A stretch of DNA of 64,000 bases. It comes from JAVBRD01 sp031548365 (GTDB taxonomy: Bacteria > Bacillota > Clostridia > Christensenellales > UBA1750). The translations under genes were made by a program, and so were the position numbers. Positions 50,102-58,855 of this stretch are shown here, one piece after another (position 1 is the first letter of the stretch; every line of letters starts with the position of its first letter). Location of the stretch: positions 1 to 64,000 of the forward strand of contig JAVBRD010000005.1 of the NCBI GenBank assembly GCA_031548365.1. Direction: 5' to 3'. The notes beneath the pieces were generated by a model. That model did not search any database. It was given only the letters and a program-made list of their open reading frames with translations, and had not been told where the DNA came from.

Positions 50102-51361
50102 ATGGATCACTTTTGGATCGAAGGCGGCCGAAGGCTGGAGGGCGTTACGCTCGCGGGGGCGGCCAAGAACGCGGTTCTCCCCCTGTTGGCGGCGTCGATA
50201 CTTCCACAAAGCCCGGTCAGGCTCGTAAGCTCAAGCCGGTTGTCCGACATCGACAACATGCTGGCCATTCTACATAATCTGGGATGCGCTGTTGAATGGG
50301 ACGGCCGGGACATCATCATAGATCCGCGCGACGCGAGCGAACACGAAATGCCCGAGAAGCTCGCAAAGGAACTCAGATCATCCATATTCATGCTCGGCCC
50401 GATTCTCGCGCGTTTTGGACGAGCAACAGTGACTTATCCGGGCGGGTGCGAGATCGGTCTTCGGCCGATCGATCTGCACCTCAAAGGCCTGCGCGCGCTT
50501 GGCGCTTCAATTGAGGAACGCGATGGTTTCATTTATTGCTCGGGAAAACTCACCGGCGCGAACTTTCATCTTGATTACCCGAGCGTGGGCGCTACGGAGA
50601 ACGTGATGATGGCCGCTGTCCTCGCCGAGGGTACGACGCACATCCACAACGCTGCGCAGGAGCCGGAAATTTGCGATCTGGCGAACTTCCTGCGTGCGAT
50701 GGGCGCACGCGTCAGCGGCGCAGGCACAGGAATCATCGAAATTGAAGGCGTCAAAGCACTCCACGGCGTGTGCTACAGCCCCATGCCCGACCGGATCGTC
50801 GCGGGAACGCTGCTGGGAGCCGCGGCCGTCACAGGCGGAGATGTGCTGGTGAGCGACGCGCGTCCCTCCGACATGTCGGCGATCATCGCCAAGTACCGCG
50901 AGATGGGCTGCGATGTGACCGCTTCCTCCGAGGGCGTGCGGCTCGTGGCGCCTGCGCGGCTCAAAGCCTTCAACGTCGTCGAGACCTGCCCGCACCCCGG
51001 ATATCCGACCGACATGCAGGCGCAAGCCACAGCCGTGGCGACGGTCGCGCAAGGCACGAGCGTCATCGTGGAAAACGTCTTCGAGAACCGCTTCGGGCAT
51101 GTTCCCGAGCTGTTGCGCATGGGCGCGGACATCCTGGTTCAGGACAGGACGTGCGTCATCCGCGGCGTTACGCGCCTGATCGGAACGCGCGTGTGCTCGC
51201 GCGATCTTCGGTGCGGCGCGGCCCTCGTTATCGCGGGGCTTGCCGCCGAGGGCACGACCGTCGTTGATAACATACACCTGATCGACCGCGGCTACGACGC
51301 GCTCGAGGCGCAGCTGACCTCCATCGGGGCGAGCATACGACGCGTGAGCGGGGGTGCGTGA
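50102..51361 (+). CDS. murA: UDP-N-acetylglucosamine 1-carboxyvinyltransferase
   Basis: First committed step of peptidoglycan synthesis: adds enolpyruvate from PEP to UDP-GlcNAc. The 419-residue sequence shows the catalytic Lys22-Asn23 in GAAKNAVLP, the PEP loop YPGGCEIGLRPIDLH with Cys116 (the fosfomycin target), SVGATENVMMAAV and PGYPTDMQAQ. GGAGG precedes the ATG. It opens a division and cell-wall run on the plus strand together with divIB, the DUF881 genes and sbp. Confidence 0.97.
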   Translation: MDHFWIEGGRRLEGVTLAGAAKNAVLPLLAASILPQSPVRLVSSSRLSDIDNMLAILHNLGCAVEWDGRDIIIDPRDASEHEMPEKLAKELRSSIFMLGPILARFGRATVTYPGGCEIGLRPIDLHLKGLRALGASIEERDGFIYCSGKLTGANFHLDYPSVGATENVMMAAVLAEGTTHIHNAAQEPEICDLANFLRAMGARVSGAGTGIIEIEGVKALHGVCYSPMPDRIVAGTLLGAAAVTGGDVLVSDARPSDMSAIIAKYREMGCDVTASSEGVRLVAPARLKAFNVVETCPHPGYPTDMQAQATAVATVAQGTSVIVENVFENRFGHVPELLRMGADILVQDRTCVIRGVTRLIGTRVCSRDLRCGAALVIAGLAAEGTTVVDNIHLIDRGYDALEAQLTSIGASIRRVSGGA

Positions 51362-51371
51362 GAAACGACCT

Positions 51372-51477
51372 GCGAGGGCGGTTTAAGCGGCCGACAAACC
51401 GGCCGGAGCAGCGGCGCGCAGGCTCTTACGTCGCCGACAAACAGCGTTAGCTTTCGGCCTTAGCCGCCCGCCCTCGC
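51372..51477 (+). other. Structured intergenic region between murA and divIB
   Basis: Perfect 10-base arms (51372-51381 and 51468-51477) enclose 86 bases with smaller inverted repeats and two copies of GCCGACAAAC, the same word found in the palindromic repeats at 40.3-40.7 kb. No gene is seen between murA and divIB. Confidence 0.5.
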
Positions 51478-51607
51478 GCGGTAAAGCACGCCGGCTGTCA
51501 CCGCGCGCCGGGAAAAGCGCTTGCTCGGCAGCGGGTAATACGCCTGCGCGACGATCTTTGGTGAAAAACAGGATTTTGCGCGCACGGGCGCGAATAAGCA
51601 TCCTGAT

Positions 51608-52441
51608 ATGGAGTTTCTCGACTCCTCGGGGGGTGCCGTCGTGGGCCGGCGTATGCCATTGATCGTCCTGACCATTGTTTTGTCCCTTGTGGCCGTAGTC
51701 GTGCTGGGGCTTGATGCGTTTACCCTCAAGACCGTCTACGTCTCCGGCGCGAGCACGCTGACGCCGGACGAGGTTTTTAATATGAGCGGTCTGATCATGA
51801 ACCAATCCATTTTCCGCATCGACACGAACAAGGCGACCGAGTCTCTCAAGAAGAATCCATACATCGAGGTCAAGTCCGTCAAGCGCGTATACCCCGATTC
51901 GCTTGAAATCCAAATTGACGAGCGCGAACCCGCTGCAATCATCCATTGGCTTGGAGCGCTCATCGTCATCGACGAAAACAGCGTGGTGCTCGAGGTCATG
52001 CAGAACATGGGCGATTCACGCTACCCTGTCGTCAGCGGCGTTTCGGTGGAGGATTTCGAGGTCGGCAAGCCGCTGACGTCCACCATCCCGCATCAGATTG
52101 AGCTGATGAACACCGTCCTTGGCGAGCTGGTGTACCAAAACGCGGTGTCTTTCGCCTCGGAGATCAGCGTCGCGGATCTCAGCGAGGTGCGCCTGATCAC
52201 GCCCTCAGGCATCAACGTCCGGCTGGGCGCGGCCAAAGACATCCGCAAGCAGGTGCAGTGGATTCGCGGCGTCATCCCCGACCTGCTCGCCTCGGGCTAC
52301 ACCATGGGCGTACTCGACCTGCGCTCACCTGATAAATCCGCAGATTTTCTCCCCGATACGCCCCCCACCCCAACGCCCAAGCCTTCCGCCACGCCAAGAC
52401 CCTCGGCCACACCGAGACCCTCGGCCACGCCGAGGCGCTGA
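51608..52441 (+). CDS. divIB: Cell division protein FtsQ/DivIB
   Basis: Bitopic divisome protein. One membrane helix (MPLIVLTIVLSLVAVVVLGL) is followed by the POTRA domain LKTVYVSGASTLTPDEVF...SLKKNPYIEVKSVKRVYPDSLEIQIDEREP and the beta domain. The C terminus is a Pro/Thr/Ser tail with three PSATPR repeats. The start is not certain: ATG at 51608 lacks a good ribosome binding site, while GTG at 51641 has GGGGGG seven bases upstream and lies just before the helix. Position after murA supports the assignment. Confidence 0.88.
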   Translation: MEFLDSSGGAVVGRRMPLIVLTIVLSLVAVVVLGLDAFTLKTVYVSGASTLTPDEVFNMSGLIMNQSIFRIDTNKATESLKKNPYIEVKSVKRVYPDSLEIQIDEREPAAIIHWLGALIVIDENSVVLEVMQNMGDSRYPVVSGVSVEDFEVGKPLTSTIPHQIELMNTVLGELVYQNAVSFASEISVADLSEVRLITPSGINVRLGAAKDIRKQVQWIRGVIPDLLASGYTMGVLDLRSPDKSADFLPDTPPTPTPKPSATPRPSATPRPSATPRR

Positions 52442-52500
52442 ACATAAGCATTTCCGCTCCTTCCGTACTAATCGCGCGCGCAATTGGGAATGATGTACAT

Positions 52501-53232
52501 ATGATGATGGCCAGACTTAAGGGCATAAGCAAGACAATCATGGCGGTTAACTGCGCCATGTTTTTGTTGTGCTTCTTTGCGGGGATCGTGGGCGCGCAGC
52601 AGTTCACGCGGGTGCGTGAAGCGGGCGGGAGCGCGTCCGAGGAGCGGATCACGGCGCTGGAGAAAGAGATTGCGCGCGCTTCCTCAGAGCGGATGGCGCT
52701 CGAGGCGCGGCTATCCGAGCAGACAGCGCTTGTAAGCGACGCGCTCATCCGCCAAAATGAGATGAATGCGCGCGCGGACCGTTTGCGCAACGAGGCCGAC
52801 GCGCTAGCCACGAGCGCGGGATTGCGCGCTGCGACCGGCCCGGGCATCACCGTCCTGCTGGAGCCGCTGCTCTCCGGTGACGCGGCGGTGCGCGCGACCG
52901 ACGCGGACAACCTGCTTATGCTGGTCAACGAGCTGCGCGCGGCGGGCGCGGAGGCCGTATCGGTCAACGGGCAGCGCATCGGGGCGATGACCGAGATCCG
53001 CGTCGCCGGCGCGTTCATCAATATCAACGCGCATCCGACGGCTTCGCCGTATGCGATTGCGGCCATCGGCCACGGTGAGACGCTGAGCGCAGCGCTGCGC
53101 TTGCCGGGCGGGGTCGCCAGTGTGCTCGAAAAAACGTTTTCAATGAAAATCACGCTGAGCGATTCGCTTGAGATCCCGCCGCAAGCACCGCGCGAGGCCG
53201 TATACTTAAAGCCTGCGGGAGCAACGCCATGA
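52501..53232 (+). CDS. DUF881 family protein (YlxW-like), first copy
   Basis: N-terminal membrane helix (TIMAVNCAMFLLCFFAGIVGA), a coiled coil of about 60 residues (ALEKEIARASSERMALEARL), then the DUF881 domain with GPGITVLLEP, DADNLLMLVNELRAAGAEAVSVNGQRI and NAHPTASPYAIAAIG. The family occurs next to divIB and sbp in Bacillota and Actinomycetes and is linked to division. The 243-residue gene overlaps the next start by four bases. Confidence 0.9.
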   Translation: MMMARLKGISKTIMAVNCAMFLLCFFAGIVGAQQFTRVREAGGSASEERITALEKEIARASSERMALEARLSEQTALVSDALIRQNEMNARADRLRNEADALATSAGLRAATGPGITVLLEPLLSGDAAVRATDADNLLMLVNELRAAGAEAVSVNGQRIGAMTEIRVAGAFININAHPTASPYAIAAIGHGETLSAALRLPGGVASVLEKTFSMKITLSDSLEIPPQAPREAVYLKPAGATP

Positions 53233-53903
53233 CGCGCGCGCTCACGCTCGCAGGAGCGCTCGCGCTTACGATCCTCGCGAGCCTTTTGATGCCGGCCGAT
53301 CTGGACGCGCAGCGGCTCCCCGCCATCGCAAGCTCGGAGACGAGGCTCGCGGAAGCGCGTGACAGAACCCGCGCAGTGCAGGAACACATCCGGGACGAAA
53401 TCCTCAGGCGCGATGAGACCGAAGCGGCCATCTCGCGGACAAAGGCCGAGCTTGAACTGCTCGGCCGGTTGCTGTCCGACGCTGCCGCAGACGCGGACAC
53501 ACTCGCCGAAGGGCCGGGTCTGCGCCTGACGCTGAACGATGCGTCCGCGCCTGATGGCACCGATCGGATTGTGCACGACGCAAGCATGCTCGCTGTATTT
53601 TCAGCGCTCAAGAACGGTGGCGCGGAGGCGATCTCGGTCAACGGCGTCGCGCTGCGCGAGGAAACGTATGTCAAATGCGGAGGCCCGACAATCTGGATCG
53701 GAAGCGTCGCGCTCGCGCCGCCTTACGCGATTCAGGCTATCGGGAACGCGGGCAAACTCCGCGCGGCGCTCATGACCGACGCAGGTTCTCCGGGCAAAGC
53801 GCTTGAGGAGCAGGGTTTGCTCACGAAAATGGAGACGCTCGAGCGCGTCACCATCAGGTTTAAAGAACGCGAAACGGAGGGAGTCGCTTGGTCATCGCGC
53901 TGA
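53229..53903 (+). CDS. DUF881 family protein (YlxX-like), second copy
   Basis: Same layout as the gene before it: N-terminal hydrophobic segment, short coiled coil (ARDRTRAVQEHIRDEILRRDE) and a DUF881 domain with GPGLRLTLND, FSALKNGGAEAISVNGVALREE and APPYAIQAIGNAGKL. Paired DUF881 genes before sbp are the usual order. Translation is coupled on both sides: four bases overlap upstream, 16 bases overlap downstream with sbp. Confidence 0.9.
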   Translation: MTRALTLAGALALTILASLLMPADLDAQRLPAIASSETRLAEARDRTRAVQEHIRDEILRRDETEAAISRTKAELELLGRLLSDAAADADTLAEGPGLRLTLNDASAPDGTDRIVHDASMLAVFSALKNGGAEAISVNGVALREETYVKCGGPTIWIGSVALAPPYAIQAIGNAGKLRAALMTDAGSPGKALEEQGLLTKMETLERVTIRFKERETEGVAWSSR

Positions 53904-54298
53904 TCGGACTGGTTCTCGGCGCGGCTGCAGGTTTGATTCTATCCGCTCCGCTCATTGGGAACGCGCTTTCGGCAATCATCCTGCTTGCGATGCTCAACGC
54001 GCTCATCGGCGGCGCGAGAGCCTGCGTAGCCCACAAATTTGACCCGTGGGTGTTCTGTGCGGGGATGTTGGCCAACGCGGGATTCGCTGCGGCGCTGTGC
54101 GTTCTTGGAGACCGCTTTGACGTGCCGCTCGAGCTTGCGGTTTTCGTCTATTTCGGTTATCATACTCTAAAAGGGTTTTCTTCTCTGGTCAAGGCGCTTG
54201 TCCGGCACCCTGCCGCAAAACCCGAAGCTGCCGCGACGCTTCCGGAGGAACCCGCATCCGCCGGACCGGCGGCCCCAGACGAAGGAGGGACGACATGA
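53888..54298 (+). CDS. sbp: Small basic membrane protein (DUF1290, Sbp-like)
   Basis: Three or four hydrophobic helices with the family sequence GLVLGAAAGLIL, MLNALIGGARACVAHKFDPWVFCAGMLANAGFAAALCVLGDRFDVPLELAVFVYFGYH. A Pro/Ala-rich tail of about 35 residues is extra compared with Bacillus Sbp. The start is a TTG with GGGAG upstream, inside the previous gene. It overlaps the transglycosylase gene by four bases. In Bacillus, ftsA and ftsZ follow sbp; here they do not. Confidence 0.9.
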   Translation: MVIALIGLVLGAAAGLILSAPLIGNALSAIILLAMLNALIGGARACVAHKFDPWVFCAGMLANAGFAAALCVLGDRFDVPLELAVFVYFGYHTLKGFSSLVKALVRHPAAKPEAAATLPEEPASAGPAAPDEGGTT

Positions 54299-55197
54299 CC
54301 GACGTTCAGCAGATTCTGAGTGAACGCACCGCTTATGTGCGTTCACTCTATCAATCCAAGCTTGACAGCATCGGCTCTGCGCGCGAACGTTTCACCGAGA
54401 TTCTCGACGAAAAGCTGAGCACACCTGCCGTCACCGTGAACACGGCTTCTGCCTCCGCGCCCGCGAGCAGCTTCCCCGTCGCTTCCGGCGCATCACAGGC
54501 GGGCGATTCCCAGAGCCTGATGAGCACGCTCGCCAACATGATGGCCATGCAGAGCATGACCTCGGCTTGGTCGGCGGACGGCTCCGGCTCTTCTGGGGGA
54601 TCCTCCGATATGAGCGGTATGATGTCCATGATGCTCATGACCAAGCTCATCGAGCAGATCGGAGCGCTCACGCCTCCCGCGCAAACCGCTGCTGCCCCTG
54701 CTGCCGCGCAGGTTCGGGACACCGAGCCCGACCAGGAAACGCCGGTCGTCGCCGACATCCTAGAGAGCGCAGCCCGTGAAGTTGAGACGCCCTATGACGG
54801 CGTGATCGAGCAGGCCGCCGCACGCTTTAACCTGCCCTCCACACTCATCAAGGGCGTGATACAAGCTGAGTCGAGCTTCCGGGAAGGCATCGTTTCCAAC
54901 AAAGGCGCGCAGGGTTTGATGCAGCTCATGCCCGGCACCGCTGAAGAGCTGGGCGTAACAGACGTCTTTGACCCCGAGCAAAACATCATGGGCGGATCCG
55001 CATATTTGCGGAAAATGCTGGACCGCTTCGCGGGCGACGTCAAGCTCGCACTCGCCGCCTACAACTCCGGACCCAACAGCGTGCGCGCGCACGGAGTCAC
55101 CTCCTCCGACGCGCCGGAATACGGCAATCTCTCCACCCGCGTTCGTGCCTACGTCGACCGCGTCCTCGACTACGCCGACGGTTTCGCAAACGGATAG
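54295..55197 (+). CDS. Lytic transglycosylase (SLT domain)
   Basis: Cleaves the glycan strands of peptidoglycan. The C-terminal domain (about residues 165-300) has the catalytic Glu192 in VIQAESSFREGIVS, then GAQGLMQLMPGTAEELGV, IMGGSAYLRKML and LALAAYNSGPNSV. The N-terminal 160 residues are low in order: Ser/Ala-rich, then a Met-rich stretch (LANMMAMQSMTSAW, MSGMMSMMLMTKL). There is no signal peptide or membrane helix, which is unusual for a wall enzyme. It is coupled to sbp by a four-base overlap. Confidence 0.9.
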   Translation: MTDVQQILSERTAYVRSLYQSKLDSIGSARERFTEILDEKLSTPAVTVNTASASAPASSFPVASGASQAGDSQSLMSTLANMMAMQSMTSAWSADGSGSSGGSSDMSGMMSMMLMTKLIEQIGALTPPAQTAAAPAAAQVRDTEPDQETPVVADILESAAREVETPYDGVIEQAAARFNLPSTLIKGVIQAESSFREGIVSNKGAQGLMQLMPGTAEELGVTDVFDPEQNIMGGSAYLRKMLDRFAGDVKLALAAYNSGPNSVRAHGVTSSDAPEYGNLSTRVRAYVDRVLDYADGFANG

Positions 55198-55289
55198 GGA
55201 ACGGGAGCGGCAACGCGGGGGCAGCATCTTTCCCATGCCAACGGACACGTCCCCCAAGCCCCATTGCGAGATCACGAGCAAGCACATCG

Positions 55290-55316
55290 ACACCCGCCTG
55301 CGGCGCAGGCGGGTGT
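55290..55316 (+). terminator. Hairpin after the division cluster
   Basis: Twelve-base perfect stem with a 3-base loop, about 95 bases past the transglycosylase stop. The T run is weak. Confidence 0.65.
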
Positions 55317-55840
55317 GCTATTTGATATGCTCGCAAATCATCCCGCAAGGCCAGCGGCGCACCGCTTCACCTTCGCAGTAATGCGTTCGTCACTCGATAT
55401 CCGCCCCAGGGACGGCGCGTTTATTTTGGAAAGGAGCGATAGAACGAAGCGTATAGTCAACCAACAATTTTGTTTGTGCTAAGTAAGCAAACTGCAAGCA
55501 AACACATACCAATTCGCTACTGCGTAGTTATTTCTCTTAACAACGCAGTTTCTATGTCCGTTTTCTTATTAGCGGTTTGCGAAAACTTGGCGCACGCTTG
55601 CGCGCGCAAAAGCAAACCGCGTCCTAATGACAAAGCGTCAGGAACGCGGTCTTCTGACCATTTTTTAGAGCCCAGCGCCATATCGAACGTTGCATCGCTT
55701 TTACGTTGCGTCTCGGCTCGCTCGATCACATCCGGTAGTGTCATCGCGCTTTTAATGCCCAAGCGGTTGGCCATATGGGTTCGGGGAGCGGCGTGGCTCA
55801 TTGCGGATCAACGCGCGAAACGATTGCCCTGCGACAAAAG
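55317..55840. other. Non-coding stretch, AT-rich in part
   Basis: No supported gene. Bases 55430-55580 are clearly more AT-rich than the surroundings. A 94-codon open frame on the minus strand (55517-55801) has no ribosome binding site, and its sequence is partly made of inverted repeats (for example near 55612-55655), so I do not call it. Confidence 0.5.
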
Positions 55841-56866
55841 TCATACGCATTCGATGATCTCGAACCCACTCGAATCGGTTTGCTGGCAGGGCGGCGTCAA
55901 AACCGTGCCAGTGACCGTGTATTCGCCGGGGATCGACTGCGCCGGAATCGTGGCCGACCAAGCGTGATATTCGTCGGTGGTCGTTGTTACGCTGAACGAT
56001 CCGCCCGGCCCGGCAATGTCCAGCCGCACTTGCGCGTTGGGCGGGCCTACACCCGATAGCTCCGTGACCGGCGGGCAGACGGCGCCTTCAATAAACGGCT
56101 CAAGGAATGTCAGTATCACGCATTTATGGCAATCCTCCGTATACGTCGCACTGGCGAAGTCGCTGGTGCACTCCGCAGTCTGCTGGTTGGCGGTGACGGT
56201 ATACAGCGCGTTCTGGTCCAGACCCGGGAAGGGCACCTGCCAGTAGCCTGTGCCGTCGGCCGTCGTGCTTCCGCAATAGATCATGTCCCAGCCTTGCGGC
56301 GTATCCATGTAGATGCAGGCGTTCACCAACGCGCCCGGACTCGCGGTGCCGCTCATCAGGTTCAGGCCGCAGTTGATAGAACCATCCACCGGCGACAGGA
56401 TGACCGGCGGCGGACAGGCGCATTCGATGGTAAAGGCGACCGTCGTACCAGTGCTGGCGCAAGCGGCGTTGCTTTGCGATGCGGTGGCGGTGTAGCTGCC
56501 GTCCGACAGGTCAAATGGCATCGTGATCTGCCATGTACCGTTCACATTGACCGTTGCGGTGCCGCAGAATACCGTTGCCGTACCGCTGCGGACGCATAGC
56601 ATCAGCACTGAGCCCGGTGTGCCTGTGCCGTAGAATGTATTTAGGTCGCAGAGGATGCCGCCGCTCTGCGGGAAGCCAATGTCGGGAGGCGGGCAGACAG
56701 GCGGGGGCGTGGGAGGCATGGGCGGCGTGGGGCGTGGGGATGGCCTGCAAGACGCTCGGCAACAACCTGAGCGTGGATAACAAGAGGGGTAACACCCCTT
56801 ACACTGCTGATATGTAACCATACACCTCATCCCCGATGTACTGTTACAACGATGATTTCGATTCAC
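55841..56866 (-). CDS. Cys/Pro-rich surface-type protein with Ig-like repeats
   Basis: GTG at 56866 is seven bases after AGGAGG, giving 341 residues. The first 60 residues are Cys-rich (CKGCYPSCYPRSGCCRASC) followed by a Pro-rich hinge (PSPRPTPPMPPTPPPVCPPP). Three repeats of about 85 residues follow, each with a bacterial Ig-like pattern such as GTGTPGSVLMLCV...GTWQITMPFDLSDGSYTATASQ and SGTASPGALVNACIY...GYWQVPFPGL. No signal peptide and no wall anchor. Together with the collagen-like protein at 2.3 kb this suggests a spore-coat or exosporium component, cross-linked by cysteines; that is inference. Confidence 0.78.
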   Translation of the reverse strand: MNRNHRCNSTSGMRCMVTYQQCKGCYPSCYPRSGCCRASCRPSPRPTPPMPPTPPPVCPPPDIGFPQSGGILCDLNTFYGTGTPGSVLMLCVRSGTATVFCGTATVNVNGTWQITMPFDLSDGSYTATASQSNAACASTGTTVAFTIECACPPPVILSPVDGSINCGLNLMSGTASPGALVNACIYMDTPQGWDMIYCGSTTADGTGYWQVPFPGLDQNALYTVTANQQTAECTSDFASATYTEDCHKCVILTFLEPFIEGAVCPPVTELSGVGPPNAQVRLDIAGPGGSFSVTTTTDEYHAWSATIPAQSIPGEYTVTGTVLTPPCQQTDSSGFEIIECV

Positions 56867-57143
56867 AACAAAACCTCCTGAGCACCGCGGATTTTTTCGT
56901 TTTCGCGTCCGCTCCCCCTCGTCCCGGAGATGCGCAAAGGAGATCAAAGCCTTTTCGTTTCCCGCCGCGCCGGGTTTAGCGATCCGCGCATCAAACGCAA
57001 CGCTACCAAATAGACTCCGCGATGAAGACGTCCGTAGCCCTATTCATCGCATGCCTAGGGGGTGCATTGTCATCATACGTGCCAAAGGAAAATGTGTGAG
57101 CAAGAACGGATATCGTTTCAAGCCTTGGTCCCTGCTCCCAAGA

Positions 57144-57877
57144 ATGTGATGCCCTGCATGCGGCTAAAGCGAAGGGCAAATGAAAACCGGCCACAATCGG
57201 TCTGGATCGCAGGCCTATATCTGCAGGTACTGTAACGCCTGAGCCATAGCGTCAAGCGTATGACGAAGCGACCAGAACACCGGCAATGAAGATGTACGAC
57301 TCTGGCATGAGCGATCGGGGTGGTGCAAATTGTGGGGATGAACACTTCAAACGTGTGCAACTAAAAAACGACGTGATTGTGGATCACTCGTCCGAAATCT
57401 ATGAGCTTGACGTGTTATATGGGTTCATTGAACACATACCACGCACAGAAACACGCGAAAACGGATATGTACTGACCATGGTAAGCCGCCAGCCGCGCCG
57501 GATCGCCGGCTTATCCGTCGCGTTTGACAAGTCACCCTCACGCGTCCAGCAGATTGTGGATAACGCACCCGCGGCATCATGGAATTGCACCGATGGCTGG
57601 AGCGGCTATACGGATGTGGTCTATCCCGGGCGTCATCAACGAAACGTTCACGACAAAAGCGGCACCTTCACGGTAGAGGGAGTGAACGCGGACTTGCGGC
57701 ACTGCATTCCGCTTCTTGCCCGGCGCAGCCGATGCTTTGCAGCGAACGATGGAAACACTGTACGCTGTCATCGCGGTGTTTACGGAGGATTACAACCGCT
57801 TCGGCATGGCCAAGCACCGTTACCGCCTGATCCGCGGAAAGGCTCTCTTCCCCTTGGGCTTGGTCGATTTCCTCTGA
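57144..57877 (+). pseudogene. IS1-like transposase remnant
   Basis: Broken transposase readable only by switching frames. The zinc-ribbon start CPACG and TGHNRSGSQAYICRYC lie near 57151-57235, RYDEATRTPAMKMYDSGM near 57258, the catalytic part ELDVLYGFIEH...TMVSRQPRRIAG...NCTDGWSGYTDVVYPGRH...EGVNADLRHCIPLLARRSRCF in one frame, and the end TEDYNRFGMAKHRYRLIRGK in another. Stops and frameshifts show it is dead. Bases 56867-57143 hold no gene. Confidence 0.85.
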
Positions 57878-57912
57878 TCAGTGCATTTGGTCACTCCCCC
57901 CACATATCGCGC

Positions 57913-57941
57913 TTGACTTTGACGCATTAGCGTGCTAAAAT
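57913..57941 (+). promoter_or_regulatory. Sigma-A promoter of the amino acid ABC importer
   Basis: TTGACT, 17 bases, TAAAAT, about 37 bases before the ATG of the binding protein. The T-box, lysine and glycine riboswitch folds would not fit in this short leader. Confidence 0.85.
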
Positions 57942-57977
57942 ACAACCTGCTTATGACATGAAGGGGGTATGTTTATA

Positions 57978-58829
57978 ATGAAGAAATTCGTTCGTGTTTT
58001 AGCCGGGGTTCTCGCGGTCGTCGCAATTGCAGGGTTACTGAGCGGATGCAAGCCCGCCGAGCCCAAGAACAGGCTGGAAGCCATCAAGGCGAAGGGCACG
58101 CTCGAAGTCGCGACAGAACCGTACTTCGCGCCAAACGAGTTCATCGACCCGACCAAACCCAAGGACGAGCAAGTAGTCGGCGCGGACATCGAGCTTGCGA
58201 AATATATCGCTGAAAAGCTGGGCGTCAAGGCCAAGATAGTGCCGCTGGAGTTCTCGGCGGTGCTTGCGGGCGTAGCGGAAGGCAAGTACGACATGGCGAT
58301 CTCCGCGCTCGCGTACAAGCCCGATCGCGCGCAAGCCATGAACCTGTCCAAGGGGTATTTCTTCAACAAGCTCAGCAAGGGGCACGGTCTGCTCATCCGC
58401 ATCGAGGACAAGGACAAAATCACGGGGCCTGATTCACTCGCCGGCTTGACGGTCGCGGCGCAGAGCGGATCGCTCCAGGAGATGTTCGTCAACGATCAGA
58501 TCAAGGGTTTCAAGGAGTTCAAGCGCGTGTCCGCGACGACCGACGGCTTTTTGATGGTGCAGGAAAAGAAGGCCGACGCGTGCGCGACGATGTTCAACAC
58601 AGCCGAGCTGTTCATTGAGGCGAACAAGGACTGCGGGATGATGATGATCCCCGATTTCAGATTTGCTCAGGACGAATCCACCGATGGCACGCGCATCGCG
58701 ATGACCAAGGGCGAGGACGAACTGACCGCAAAAGTCAACGAGATCATCGACGAAGTTCTCCAAAACGGCGTATATGAGAAATGGTATCAAGAATACACCG
58801 ACTACGCGCAGAAGCTCGGCGTGAAATGA
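57978..58829 (+). CDS. Polar amino acid ABC transporter, substrate-binding lipoprotein
   Basis: Binding protein of the family 3 type. The signal peptide MKKFVRVLAGVLAVVAIAGL ends in a lipobox (LLSGC). The mature part has LEAIKAKGTLEVATEPYFAPNEF and VGADIELAKYIAEKLGVKAKIVPLEFSAVLAGVAEGKYDMAISAL, the usual two lobes, and TVAAQSGSLQEM. The ATG at 57978 is preferred over one nine bases earlier, which is too close to AGGGGG. Ligand is probably a polar or charged amino acid. First gene of a three-gene operon. Confidence 0.93.
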   Translation: MKKFVRVLAGVLAVVAIAGLLSGCKPAEPKNRLEAIKAKGTLEVATEPYFAPNEFIDPTKPKDEQVVGADIELAKYIAEKLGVKAKIVPLEFSAVLAGVAEGKYDMAISALAYKPDRAQAMNLSKGYFFNKLSKGHGLLIRIEDKDKITGPDSLAGLTVAAQSGSLQEMFVNDQIKGFKEFKRVSATTDGFLMVQEKKADACATMFNTAELFIEANKDCGMMMIPDFRFAQDESTDGTRIAMTKGEDELTAKVNEIIDEVLQNGVYEKWYQEYTDYAQKLGVK

Positions 58830-58855
58830 CCTAATAACCTCTTGGAGGGAACCCT

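Noticed and set aside
52370..52440. Tandem DNA repeat as a non-coding feature
   Set aside because: It encodes the PSATPR tail of DivIB in frame, so it belongs to that gene.
55517..55801. Minus-strand open frame of 94 codons
   Set aside because: No ribosome binding site, and much of its DNA is inverted repeats; no similarity recognised.
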